DNA of 64,000 nt from Rhizobiales bacterium 63-22 (GCA_001898995.1 MKVZ01000004.1:370612-434611); one strand, 5' to 3'. Counted from the first letter of the stretch, positions 45,522 through 53,361 are shown. Made by a program: numbers and translations. Notes: generated by a model from the sequence alone, not told the origin.

Positions 45522-45944
45522 TCAGTCCTTCTGGTTGGAGTGGAAAGGTTTTGGTTCTGTTTCGCCCGTGAGCGAGCGCAGGGCGGCGGCGCTGATCTTG
45601 TGCATGGCGATCCGCCCGCGGTTCTGGCGGCCTGATTTACGGCGCAGTTCCAGCACCTGCGCGTCGTGCCAGCGGGCGGCCGCCAACACGCCGGCGCGAT
45701 AATCCGGCGAACCGGTCATGACCGGGACCGTCATGGCGTATTGCGCCGTCGAGTCGTCGGGATCGATGGCGATCTGCTCGCCGTTAAAGATGTGCAGCAT
45801 GCCCGCGACGGCCGGGGCCGTGCACTCGACGGCATAGCGCCATTCGCCGGCGAGCGTCTGGAATGCGGACGCGACGACGCCGGGGAAGCGGTAGCCTCTC
45901 GTCTTGCACACGGGATCGCCCGGCGCGAATTCAGGCCCCGACAT
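45522..45944 (-). CDS. Phage protein of unknown function
   Basis: Protein of 140 residues from ATG 45944 (MSGPEFAPGDPVCKTRGYRFPG), overlapping the end of the DUF5131 gene by 14 bp. The middle reads WRYAVECTAPAVAGMLHIFNGEQI, a compact beta-rich pattern often seen in small phage proteins of this position. Basic C-terminus (RKSGRQNRGRIAMHK). No catalytic motif. Directly upstream of the DGR target with a 6-bp gap. Confidence 0.72.
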   Translation of the reverse strand: MSGPEFAPGDPVCKTRGYRFPGVVASAFQTLAGEWRYAVECTAPAVAGMLHIFNGEQIAIDPDDSTAQYAMTVPVMTGSPDYRAGVLAAARWHDAQVLELRRKSGRQNRGRIAMHKISAAALRSLTGETEPKPFHSNQKD

Positions 45945-46944
45945 GATGTACCTCTTTCGGAAAAGCGTTGTGCTCGATTCCGTCGAGCAGGCGACCGGCT
46001 GCGCCTTTCGTTGTTGGTTCGACATAAATGACGCGCTGGCCGTGAAATCCATGGCCGCCGTCAAGATTCAGCCACCGGCCGTTTGGATAGCGACGGGAGA
46101 CATTGCCGCAGTAGCGCCAGTCGGGATCTTCCACATCGCGGTCATAGACCTGCCGCCAGTTGCCCCACTGCTTGAAAAAGAATGGCACACCGGCAGTCGC
46201 GCACTGATCCCGGAGCGAGCGTGCCCAATCCGGATGCATCGGCCGCGCGCCTTTCCCGCTCTCGCCGCCGACGACAACCCAATCGATTTCCGGCGATTTC
46301 CATGACGGAAGATCGTTCCACAGAGGGTTCGGCATGTATTCCGGGATGTAAACGCGACCGAGCAGCGGCTCGGCACTGATCCAGCGCCGCGCGGCGGGCG
46401 TGTCGAGCAACAAGGGGATACGCTCGTTGGCGCGCTTCTGGTCCTCGACCGACACGCCGAGCCAGACATTCGGAAGCGGCCATGACCAGACCTCGCGTGC
46501 GCCGCCGTCGAAGGTGTACCAATTTGCATAAATGTCGTCGAGTAGGTCCGGACGGGACAGAAAATCCCACATCCGCTCGGCGCGCTTGGTCAGGATTTGA
46601 AATGTGTGACGGCTGGCGATCGCCATGATCGTGAAGACGTCCAGAATCCATTCATCCGGCACATTCTCGTGAAAGAGGTCGGCATGAGCGCAAACGAATA
46701 TATTGCGCGGCTTTCTCCATTCGAGGGGCTGGTGCAACCATTGCCGGTTCAAGCGGACCTTGCCATTCCAGACCGGACCGGTTTTCGTCGGGGTCGTCAG
46801 ATCCCGGCGCGAGGGGTGATCCCGAAGGCGCGTACCCGCTAGTTTCATCGCATAGCAGTTCGTGCAGCCCGGCGAGACGACGCTGCAACCCGTGATCGGA
46901 TTCCATGTGGCGTCGGTCCATTCGATGTGGGTTTTGTCAGCCAT
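45931..46944 (-). CDS. Phage Gp37/Gp68 family (DUF5131) protein
   Basis: Protein of 337 residues. The start MADKTHIEWTDATWNPITGCSVVSPGCTNCYA carries a Cys cluster like that of radical-SAM-related Gp37/Gp68 proteins. Other family stretches are FVCAHADLFHENVPDEWI, TFQILTKRAERMWDFL, NVWLGVSVEDQ and VVGGESGKGARPMHPDW. The reaction is unknown. ATG 46944 overlaps the 72-residue gene by 8 bp. Confidence 0.92.
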   Translation of the reverse strand: MADKTHIEWTDATWNPITGCSVVSPGCTNCYAMKLAGTRLRDHPSRRDLTTPTKTGPVWNGKVRLNRQWLHQPLEWRKPRNIFVCAHADLFHENVPDEWILDVFTIMAIASRHTFQILTKRAERMWDFLSRPDLLDDIYANWYTFDGGAREVWSWPLPNVWLGVSVEDQKRANERIPLLLDTPAARRWISAEPLLGRVYIPEYMPNPLWNDLPSWKSPEIDWVVVGGESGKGARPMHPDWARSLRDQCATAGVPFFFKQWGNWRQVYDRDVEDPDWRYCGNVSRRYPNGRWLNLDGGHGFHGQRVIYVEPTTKGAAGRLLDGIEHNAFPKEVHHVGA

Positions 46945-47155
46945 GGAGCAACCTTTCCAGATCGCGGGCCACCGAATAGAGCGACAGAACGGGATATTTC
47001 TGCCCACCTATGTAGATTCCGCTTTCCTGAAGAACCGGCTGCAAAAATCGCTCGCCATCAATATTGACCACCTCGAAGTCGCCCCGCGCCAGTGCGCTGG
47101 CGAGGGCGTTCTCGATTTCCTGAATGCGAACCGTCGTCGACACTTCGTTAGCCAT
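46937..47155 (-). CDS. Small phage protein
   Basis: Seventy-two residues, start MANEVSTTVRIQEIENALASALARGDFEV, a predicted N-terminal helix followed by beta strands. Not recognised. It overlaps both neighbours by 8 bp (ASCH gene and DUF5131 gene), which strongly supports it being translated. Confidence 0.7.
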   Translation of the reverse strand: MANEVSTTVRIQEIENALASALARGDFEVVNIDGERFLQPVLQESGIYIGGQKYPVLSLYSVARDLERLLHG

Positions 47156-47603
47156 GGCACGCCTCCGCAGTCAGTTTCGCGCGCCAGTTGAAGAACCCTA
47201 ATGCGCCTTTGCATGGGATTGGCTTTTCAAGCAGCCTCGGATTTTCGAGCACGAAGCCATAACGCCCGAAGAACCACCGGCTGTCGGAACGGCGCACCAC
47301 GTCGACGATATCGACCGTGCCGATGATGGCGCCACGCTGAATGGGCTGGAGGGGTGGAATCGGGTGCTGGATCGCCTTTGCCCTCGTATCCGCGTCCTCG
47401 GCGGCGATGTTGGAAACCAGCATTCGGCATTCATAATATTCCGCACGCGTCATGCCCTTGGAGGCGTGAATGCAGACGGTGCCCCGGATTTGCGTATTCC
47501 AGTCGCGGTTCTCGACAGGCTTGCCGAGATAATAGATGCAATGCACCCACGGCTGGCGAACCGACAGGGCGAGTTGCGGAAGGTCGGGCATGAAAATCGA
47601 CAT
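47148..47603 (-). CDS. ASCH domain protein
   Basis: Protein of 151 residues with PDLPQLALSVRQPWVHCIYYLGKPVENRDW at the start and RGTVCIHASKGMT, matching the ASCH (PUA-like RNA-binding) domain of phage and bacterial proteins. The C-terminal GALGFFNW is typical. Likely binds RNA or modified nucleotides; target unknown. ATG 47603 has GGAGGG upstream. Confidence 0.9.
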   Translation of the reverse strand: MSIFMPDLPQLALSVRQPWVHCIYYLGKPVENRDWNTQIRGTVCIHASKGMTRAEYYECRMLVSNIAAEDADTRAKAIQHPIPPLQPIQRGAIIGTVDIVDVVRRSDSRWFFGRYGFVLENPRLLEKPIPCKGALGFFNWRAKLTAEACHG

Positions 47604-47618
47604 GGCGCGCCCTCCCCC

Positions 47619-48746
47619 TCAAACCCGCATCGGCATGATGACGAATATCGGCGGCTCGGTGCTCCCGGCGGCATCGGCCGGAACGACACGGCAGGGTGCG
47701 CCGGGATCGGACAGTTCGAAGCGCACCTTCTCGCCGCCGCAGGCGGCCAGCACGTCGAGGCAATAGCGGTGGTTGAGGCCGATCTCCATCGTATCGGCGT
47801 GGCCTTCGGCGACGGAAAGCCCGTCCTCGGCCTGCCCGCTGTCGGGGTTGTTGACCTCCAGCTTCACCTCGGACTCGCTGAAGGTGAAGCGCACCGCGCG
47901 GCCGCGCTCTGTCGAAACCGTGCTCACACGGTCGATCGCCGCCGCAAGTGCGGCGCGGTCCAGCACATAGGTCTTGTCGTTGCTGGACGGGATGACGCGG
48001 CGGTAATCCGGGAAGGTGCCGTCGATCAGCTTCGACGTGATGGTGGTGCCATCGGAAAGCGTGAAGCGAATCTTCTGACTGGAAAGCTCGATGCCGATAT
48101 CGCCATCACCTTTGACGAAATGGCTGATCAGGCTGACCGTGCTGCGCGGCACGATGATGCCGGGCATATCCTTACTGCCCGCCGGGGGATCGAGCGTCAC
48201 GAGCGCCAGCCGGTGGCCGTCCGTCGCCACAGCGGCCAGATACGTGCCGTCATGGTGAAGGTGGATGCCGTTGAGATAATAGCGCGTCTCCTCCGTGGAA
48301 ATGGCGAAGCTGACCGTGGCGACGATATGCGCCAGCACCTTGGCGGGTAGAGAAAAGGAATGCGTGAAACTGTCGGCCGGCAGGACAGGGAAGTCCGTCG
48401 CGGGCAGGAACTGGAGCCGGAAGCGGGTTCGCCCGGACTTGACGTTGACGAAATTGCCGTCGCCCTCGAAGGCGATTTCAGCGGACTCGGCCATCTTGCC
48501 GACCGCATCATGCAGCATGCCGGAAGGCACGGTGAACGGCTCGAAATCCGGGACGCCGATTTCCTTCGCGGGCGCCTTGACCTCGACATCCAGATTGGTG
48601 CCGGTAACAAAGAGCGTGCCGCCCTCGGCGCGCAGCAGCACGTTGCCGAGAATCGGTATCGTGTTGCGTTTTTCGACCGCGCGATTAACGGCGGTCAGGG
48701 CGGGGAGCAATGCTCCCCGCGCAATGGTGAAACGGGCCGTAGTCAT
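47619..48746 (-). CDS. dnaN: Phage-encoded DNA polymerase III beta clamp (DnaN homologue)
   Basis: Sliding clamp of 375 residues with three-domain structure: RGALLPALTAVNRAVEKRNTIPILGN at the start, VATDGHRLALV in the middle and the C-terminal PPIFVIMPMRV-type end near the hydrophobic cleft. The host has its own dnaN elsewhere, so the phage brings its own processivity factor. ATG 48746 overlaps the DUF2303 stop (ATGA). Confidence 0.93.
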   Translation of the reverse strand: MTTARFTIARGALLPALTAVNRAVEKRNTIPILGNVLLRAEGGTLFVTGTNLDVEVKAPAKEIGVPDFEPFTVPSGMLHDAVGKMAESAEIAFEGDGNFVNVKSGRTRFRLQFLPATDFPVLPADSFTHSFSLPAKVLAHIVATVSFAISTEETRYYLNGIHLHHDGTYLAAVATDGHRLALVTLDPPAGSKDMPGIIVPRSTVSLISHFVKGDGDIGIELSSQKIRFTLSDGTTITSKLIDGTFPDYRRVIPSSNDKTYVLDRAALAAAIDRVSTVSTERGRAVRFTFSESEVKLEVNNPDSGQAEDGLSVAEGHADTMEIGLNHRYCLDVLAACGGEKVRFELSDPGAPCRVVPADAAGSTEPPIFVIMPMRV

Positions 48747-49690
48747 GCCTGCGACTCCGGCGCGCCGGCGAACCACGGAAGTTCGGTAGCGGCGATCACG
48801 TCATGAACCGAGTGTGTCAGATGCTCGGTGATGACCTGATCCGGGCGATAGATCTGGTAGGCCCAATAGACCTTGCCCGCATTGACGCGATAGCGCAGGC
48901 GCACCGGAATGCGCACCTTCTCGCCCATGAAGAAGGGCGGGATCGACAGGATGAACATGCCGGGAATGACGATCGGCTTGCCGTCTGCGCCGACGTGGCT
49001 TTCTTCCCACTGCAACTGGCGCTCGCCCGATTGCAGGGTGTGATTGGCCTTGACGCTGGATTGCACATTGACCTGCATCTTGCGCGAAAGCTCGACAAGC
49101 TGCGCCGGCGTGGCGACAGTGCAGGAAAAATCCCGCTGGCAATTGATCACGTCCTGGTCGCTCGGCGAGGCCAGATCTGGAATGCGATCTTCAAGGAAAT
49201 AGGCGAATTCCTCCTGTTCGAGGAACTTGCCGTCCTTTTCGATCCAGATACTCCACTCCTCGGAAAGCGGAAATTCGTAATGGAGGCGATGCTGGAGATT
49301 GTCGGCATCGCCGCCCGTTTCCTTGCGGTGGTAATCCACCACGGTGGTCATGGACGGCTTTTTCCAATCGAGATTGACGAAGATCGCGCTGTCCCCGGTC
49401 TTGTGCCGGTTGGTGAGGTCGATGAGCGCCTCCAGCGTCTGCACATTCGCGGTGCCCTTCTTGCGTGCCGGAAACAAGCGGTACTTTTCGAGCAGGGCGG
49501 AGACGTCATTGATCCTTGGCTCGTCGCCGCGCACCAGAAGGGCGGGAACCTGTTTCGGCAGGCCGGTCATATCGCCGGTCGCGTTGATGGTGACCAGTTC
49601 GGCGCCGGATGCCTTCGCGCCGAGATCGGCGATGGCGCGCAGATCGATGATTTCGGGCAGGCTGGCGGGGGCGGGTGAATTGTCGGACAT
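48743..49690 (-). CDS. DUF2303 family phage protein (YfdQ-like)
   Basis: Protein of 315 residues matching DUF2303: LEALIDLTNRHKTGDSAIFVNLDWKKPSMTTVVDYH near residue 85 and HRLHYEFPLSEEWSIW. In E. coli the YfdQ gene is next to an HD protein (yfdR); here the HD gene is three genes upstream in the same operon. Function unknown, early phage gene. SD AGGAGT. Confidence 0.9.
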   Translation of the reverse strand: MSDNSPAPASLPEIIDLRAIADLGAKASGAELVTINATGDMTGLPKQVPALLVRGDEPRINDVSALLEKYRLFPARKKGTANVQTLEALIDLTNRHKTGDSAIFVNLDWKKPSMTTVVDYHRKETGGDADNLQHRLHYEFPLSEEWSIWIEKDGKFLEQEEFAYFLEDRIPDLASPSDQDVINCQRDFSCTVATPAQLVELSRKMQVNVQSSVKANHTLQSGERQLQWEESHVGADGKPIVIPGMFILSIPPFFMGEKVRIPVRLRYRVNAGKVYWAYQIYRPDQVITEHLTHSVHDVIAATELPWFAGAPESQA

Positions 49691-49716
49691 ATTGACTCCT
49701 GTGAGGGCTGGAGGGG

Positions 49717-50073
49717 TTAGCCGTTGATGACGTCGGTGACGTCGCGGGATGCGTCACGCGGGCCGCCGAACATGTCGATCTGCCGCGGGTGCTGGGTGGA
49801 TAGCGAGCCGTCGTCGCACAGCCAGAAGAATGACGAAGGCCGGGTCGGCTTGGGCCGCTTCGACGTAGTCTCGGCTTCGATGGTGACAGTGCCGTCCACC
49901 ACCTCGATATTGAGCTTGAGCGTCACCGATCCCTTGGCCTTGATCTTCGGGCGGTTGTCGGTGTGCTCCTCAAGGGCGAGCAGGGTTTCGGTGATTTCGG
50001 CGGTCAGCCGTTGCGAAAGCTCGCCGTTTTCGAGCAGGCCGAGAATGGTGCTGGAGTCGCGGATGCGCTGCAT
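49717..50073 (-). CDS. Small phage protein
   Basis: Protein of 118 residues from ATG 50073, which has GGAG seven bases upstream; ATG 50085 lacks a site. First half helical (MQRIRDSSTILGLLENGELSQRLTAEITETLLALEEH), second half beta-rich with KGSVTLKLNIEVVDGTVTIEAET. Not recognised. Confidence 0.75.
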   Translation of the reverse strand: MQRIRDSSTILGLLENGELSQRLTAEITETLLALEEHTDNRPKIKAKGSVTLKLNIEVVDGTVTIEAETTSKRPKPTRPSSFFWLCDDGSLSTQHPRQIDMFGGPRDASRDVTDVING

Positions 50074-50106
50074 GGTTTTCTCCATGGTTGGGAGGATGGT
50101 CAGGGG

Positions 50107-50592
50107 CTAAAAGGGAATCTCGTCATCGAGGTCGCGGGCAAAGCCGACGCCTTGCTTGGGCACGTCGCCGGACTGGCCGGACAGCTCGCGGGTGCGCATC
50201 TCGCCGTAATCGTCGGGGCCGGACGGGCCGCGACCGCCGCCGCCATTGCCCTGCGGCAGGAGTTCAAGCTCGCCGCCGAAGCTTTCCAGCACCGTCTCCG
50301 TGGAATAGCGCGCGTTGCCGTGCTGATCTTCCCACCTGCGGGTACGGACCTTGCCGGCGATATAGACGATGTTGCCCTTTTTCAGGTACTGCTCGGCCAC
50401 CTTGGCAAGGTTCTGGTTGAAGATTACAACTGTATGCCACTCGGCTTTTTCCTTGCGCTCACCAGTATTCTTGTCGCGCCATGTGTCGGACGTGACGACG
50501 CGCATGGATACGATCATGTCGCCGCTCGATGCCCTGCGAACTTCGGGATCGGCGCCGAGCCGGGCAATCATCTCGTGGCGGTTGAGGCTCAT
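50107..50592 (-). CDS. ssb: Single-stranded DNA-binding protein
   Basis: SSB of 161 residues: an OB fold starting NRHEMIARLGADPEVR, then WHTVVIFNQNLAKVAEQYLKKGNIVYI, a Gly-rich linker and the acidic tip DLDDEIPF used to recruit partners. ATG 50592 overlaps the HD gene stop (ATGA). It is a phage copy. Confidence 0.95.
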   Translation of the reverse strand: MSLNRHEMIARLGADPEVRRASSGDMIVSMRVVTSDTWRDKNTGERKEKAEWHTVVIFNQNLAKVAEQYLKKGNIVYIAGKVRTRRWEDQHGNARYSTETVLESFGGELELLPQGNGGGGRGPSGPDDYGEMRTRELSGQSGDVPKQGVGFARDLDDEIPF

Positions 50593-51221
50593 GCTTCCGC
50601 CCTCCAGTCGATGCCGAGATGACGGGTGAGCCGGTCGAGCCATGCCTCCTCGGCCTTCAGCGCGCCCCATGGCTTGATGGCGCCAGTGAGCTTCGGTGGC
50701 CGAAGGTCATCTTCTCCGTATTGCGGCGGCTTACTGCCGAACAGGGCGAGGGCTTCCGCCTGAAGCATACGCTCGTCCATGTCGCGCACGGGTTGCGGCA
50801 GCGGACCCGGAAGCCCTATTACCGGCAGGCCTGCTTTAGTGAATATCTGGGCGTCGATGCGTGATTTCACGCGGTGGACGGCTTCGTCCATCCAGCCCGC
50901 CGGAACCCCGAAAAGTTCGGTAAATGCTTGGGAAAGCACGCTAATCGTTGGGCGCGTCCAGTCGCCGATGTATGCCTCGTGCGCATCATGCAGTAAAAAG
51001 AAGCCCGCCAGCGTGCTATTGCCAGTTTCGTTCGCCACCGCGTCCGCCCCCATCACGCAATGCTGCGCGACCGAATATGCTCCGACCGGGTTGAGGCCGT
51101 TGAAGCGTGGGATGACGGAAAGCGCCTTGGCGATCCAGCGCCACCGGATATCAGAATCCTGCACGCAAGTGAGGTCCATCAGGGAACCATCGGGCCGGAA
51201 AGCATAAACGGGGGCGTTCAT
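50589..51221 (-). CDS. HD-domain phosphohydrolase, YfdR-like
   Basis: Protein of 210 residues. The metal site HD is in GFFLLHDAHEAYIGDW with an upstream His in SVAQHCVMGA. Related to YfdR-type nucleotidases; may dephosphorylate nucleotides to adjust pools during replication. That role is inference. ATG 51221 overlaps the 27-residue micropeptide gene by 4 bp. Confidence 0.9.
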   Translation of the reverse strand: MNAPVYAFRPDGSLMDLTCVQDSDIRWRWIAKALSVIPRFNGLNPVGAYSVAQHCVMGADAVANETGNSTLAGFFLLHDAHEAYIGDWTRPTISVLSQAFTELFGVPAGWMDEAVHRVKSRIDAQIFTKAGLPVIGLPGPLPQPVRDMDERMLQAEALALFGSKPPQYGEDDLRPPKLTGAIKPWGALKAEEAWLDRLTRHLGIDWRAEA

Positions 51222-51301
51222 TGCGGGATACCGATCATGAGGGCGAGGAAGGGGGTGAAAAACGCGATCAGCACCCCGGTGGCGATATCGAGCCTGCTCA
51301 T
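51218..51301 (-). CDS. 27-residue membrane micropeptide
   Basis: Short gene from ATG 51301 to TGA 51218: MSRLDIATGVLIAFFTPFLALMIGIPQ. One strongly hydrophobic helix (about residues 9-24), so a membrane peptide. It has ATGA overlaps on both sides, with the 186-residue gene before it and the HD gene after it, so it is very likely translated. No family known to me; possible roles include modulating a membrane protein or the phage's own expression, but this is open. Confidence 0.7.
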   Translation of the reverse strand: MSRLDIATGVLIAFFTPFLALMIGIPQ

Positions 51302-51858
51302 GCCGCCGCCCTCGCCCGTGCCGGCGCGATCTTCGGCAGGCTCTGGTCAGCCGCATCCAGCAGGCGCTTGCGCTCCACCGGCAGCAGGGGCAGCATGTTC
51401 AGAAAACCGTGCAGTAGCATCAGGCAGCGCTCACGCTGCGGCGCCCACGGATCGAGCAGCAGCGCCGCCCTGCCCGCGCAATAGCGACCCCACGCCTCGA
51501 AGAACTCCGGCGACGTGGTGAGGTTTTCCGTCATGGGCGGGCGGTTCGGCAGCGGCTCGCGGATCTTGAGCTTCATATCCTCGATGGCGTCGAAGGGCGC
51601 GGTACGCTTCTCCGCGCTCCATTCGGTCGCGAGCCTGCTGGCCTGACCGTGGAACTCAATGATTTCCGACGAAGTGAAGCCCGCGCCGATCAGGTCGCGG
51701 AACTGCACGCTGCCCCTTGAGGCGGCGATATCCTGCATCGCGCGGGCCATGATGACGGCGACGGTGTGCGCGGTGGTTTCAGCCGCGCGCGGATCAGTGT
51801 TGCGAACGGGGCTGGCGGGGCGCGGCTGATGTGCTTTTTGATTGAAGGGGATATTCAT
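51298..51858 (-). CDS. Phage protein, first gene of the leftward operon
   Basis: Protein of 186 residues, start ATG 51858 with GGAGG five bases upstream. Segments such as ARAMQDIAASRGSVQFRDLIGAGFTSSEIIEF near 40 look helical and could bind DNA. The rest, including LTTSPEFFEAWGRYCAGRAALLLDPWAPQRERC, is not recognised. Its promoter holds three operators of the repressor. It overlaps the micropeptide start by 4 bp. Confidence 0.8.
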   Translation of the reverse strand: MNIPFNQKAHQPRPASPVRNTDPRAAETTAHTVAVIMARAMQDIAASRGSVQFRDLIGAGFTSSEIIEFHGQASRLATEWSAEKRTAPFDAIEDMKLKIREPLPNRPPMTENLTTSPEFFEAWGRYCAGRAALLLDPWAPQRERCLMLLHGFLNMLPLLPVERKRLLDAADQSLPKIAPARARAAA

Positions 51859-51888
51859 TTTGGCCTCCAACGGGGTTTCGATGGAGGC

Positions 51889-51918
51889 AATATCGAATTA
51901 TTTGCGATATTCTGTCAA
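51889..51918 (-). promoter_or_regulatory. Leftward early promoter
   Basis: On the minus strand TTGACA (51918-51913) and GATATT (51894-51889) separated by 18 bp; CGATAT with 17 bp is also possible. Operator O1 lies between the two boxes, so repressor binding would block polymerase. The promoter precedes the leftward operon. Confidence 0.8.
51891..51909. promoter_or_regulatory. Operator O1 (left)
   Basis: TATCGAA-TTATT-TGCGATA, 19 bp; one change from the perfect palindrome. Confidence 0.85.
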
Positions 51919-51925
51919 TACCCAT

Positions 51926-51944
51926 TATCGCATTTTTTGCGATA
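51926..51944. promoter_or_regulatory. Operator O2 (left)
   Basis: TATCGCA-TTTTT-TGCGATA, perfect 7-bp arms with a 5-nt spacer; centre 35 bp from O1. Confidence 0.9.
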
Positions 51945-51966
51945 TAGCGGATTATCAAGGACTTAA

Positions 51967-51985
51967 TATCGCATCTTTTGCGAAT
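51967..51985. promoter_or_regulatory. Operator O3 (left)
   Basis: TATCGCA-TCTTT-TGCGAAT; last two bases deviate; centre 41 bp from O2. Confidence 0.8.
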
Positions 51986-51997
51986 CACCGCAAAGAA

Positions 51998-52022
51998 AAA
52001 GCCCGGCTCGCGCCGGGCTTTT
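51998..52022. terminator. Terminator of the repressor operon
   Basis: Stem GCCCGGC/GCCGGGC with loop TCGC between an A-rich left side and TTTTG on the right. For the minus strand it ends with A-rich complement (TTTTTC), so it works on both strands. It insulates the immunity genes from the leftward operon. Confidence 0.88.
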
Positions 52023-52048
52023 GTGGACTACCGATATGCCGAATGGGT

Positions 52049-52366
52049 TCAGTTTAAGAGACTGTGCGCCTTCGCGGATCGCCTGACTTGAGCGCAATGG
52101 GCTACCTTCGAAGCCGGGCTCTGGTCCCGTAGTTCAACTTTCGTGCCTTCCGTCATCATGTTGAGCATGGGCGCGAATTGCGTATCGTCCGCCCTGACGC
52201 GCTTTTCAATATACGCTTCTATACCCGCCTGATTAAGGGACAGGCCGCAATACTCCTCTGACCCGAGAATCGTTCCGAGTTCATTGGCGACCACCATGCT
52301 GTCGGCGCGCGCCGGCGCGGCGGACAAGGTGACGCCGATAGCGACGGCAAGAAGTACGCGCCTCAT
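52049..52366 (-). CDS. Exported small protein in the immunity operon
   Basis: Protein of 105 residues with a clear signal peptide (RRVLLAVAIGVTLSAAPARA, cleavage before DSM). The mature part is about 84 residues with two Cys (in EEYCGLSL and VAHCAQV) that could form a disulfide. Not recognised. Start overlaps the membrane-protein gene by 4 bp. A terminator follows. Confidence 0.78.
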   Translation of the reverse strand: MRRVLLAVAIGVTLSAAPARADSMVVANELGTILGSEEYCGLSLNQAGIEAYIEKRVRADDTQFAPMLNMMTEGTKVELRDQSPASKVAHCAQVRRSAKAHSLLN

Positions 52367-52653
52367 TCCACTGTCTCCTCGACGATGATCTTTCTGCCCC
52401 GAGAAAGCAGGACGAAAAAACCGAGGATGACGACGCCCGCCAGCCAGATGAACAGAAGGAAGCCGCTTCCAAGTACGGTTCCGATAGCCTGTCCGGCGCG
52501 CTCCGCATCGCTGGCGGCCTGCACTTTCGATGCATTGTTGATGCCAGCGAACAACCCGAACGCCATGAAAATATTAAATGCTATGAAAGCAAGCAAAAAG
52601 AACCATCCGATAATGCCCCTCTTTCTCGTTTCCTTCCTGATGATCTTTGCCAT
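52363..52653 (-). CDS. Two-helix membrane protein in the immunity operon
   Basis: Protein of 96 residues with two hydrophobic helices (WFFLLAFIAFNIFMAFGLFAG and FLLFIWLAGVVILGFF) and a basic N-terminus (MAKIIRKETRKRG). Good AGGGGGG ribosome site. Coupled to the repressor 23 bp upstream and to the exported protein by ATGA. Likely expressed in the lysogen; function unknown, perhaps superinfection exclusion. Confidence 0.8.
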   Translation of the reverse strand: MAKIIRKETRKRGIIGWFFLLAFIAFNIFMAFGLFAGINNASKVQAASDAERAGQAIGTVLGSGFLLFIWLAGVVILGFFVLLSRGRKIIVEETVE

Positions 52654-52676
52654 TGAAGCCCCCCTTCGCTACATCA

Positions 52677-53303
52677 TTACTCTCTGGTGACGGCGTATTT
52701 GACCCGCCCCAGAATACGTATCGTATCGCCGTCACTGCCGTCCAGCGCAATAGCTTCCTGAAACCGGGGATCGTCCGATTCCGGAACAAGCCACAGCGCG
52801 CCATGCTCGTCCTGCCAGAGCTTCTTCACGGTCGCCTCGCGCAGGCCATCCGCGCGCTCACGCTCGATCAGATATCGCTTGCCCGGCACCAGATCTTCCG
52901 GGCGCTCCATCGCATCCGTGAAAACGAGCACAGTCCCTTCCGGATACCGTTTGTTCATCGATGGCCCCCTCGTCTCCGCGGCATGAAGAGAAAAATTATG
53001 CAGCGCGGGATCGTCGAGCACCGGCACTTCATATTGATCTTCCAGCGGCCATTCCCATGTTTCAGCCCACATACCAGCCTGAATGTACCCCTTGACCGTC
53101 ACCATTCGTGCTGAGTCGTTATCTATCAACGCTGCGCGGGAAACGCCGAGCGCCCTCGCGTAGATGTCGAGCTTGTCATCCGTGAGGTTGACCTTCCCCG
53201 TCTCGGCGCGATGCACCGTCTGCCAGTGCGCCCCGACCCTCTCGCCGAGTTCCGTCTGCGAAAGCCCCAAGGATTCCCGTATCTCTCTGATCCTGTTCTT
53301 CAT
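52677..53303 (-). CDS. CI-like phage repressor (XRE HTH plus S24 peptidase domain)
   Basis: Repressor of 208 residues. HTH in IREIRESLGLSQTELGERVGAHWQTVHRAE, then a LexA-like S24 C-terminal domain with RGPSMNKRYPEGTVLVF, where the Ser of GPSMN is the nucleophile and a Lys follows later. Self-cleavage on RecA activation is expected. It should bind the TATCGMA-N5-TGCGATA sites on both sides. It starts 17 bp from the nearest operator. Confidence 0.92.
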   Translation of the reverse strand: MKNRIREIRESLGLSQTELGERVGAHWQTVHRAETGKVNLTDDKLDIYARALGVSRAALIDNDSARMVTVKGYIQAGMWAETWEWPLEDQYEVPVLDDPALHNFSLHAAETRGPSMNKRYPEGTVLVFTDAMERPEDLVPGKRYLIERERADGLREATVKKLWQDEHGALWLVPESDDPRFQEAIALDGSDGDTIRILGRVKYAVTRE

Positions 53304-53319
53304 GGCCTAAACATACCAA

Positions 53320-53338
53320 TATCGCTAAATCTGCGTTA
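53320..53338. promoter_or_regulatory. Operator (right, nearest to repressor)
   Basis: TATCGCT-AAATC-TGCGTTA; degenerate, two changes from the consensus. It lies just ahead of the repressor start, so it may control the repressor promoter. Confidence 0.7.
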
Positions 53339-53355
53339 TCGAAAAAAATGCGATA
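53337..53355. promoter_or_regulatory. Operator (right, middle)
   Basis: TATCGAA-AAAAA-TGCGATA; one change from the consensus, like O1. It touches the previous site, sharing 2 bp. Confidence 0.85.
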
Positions 53356-53361
53356 AGACCC

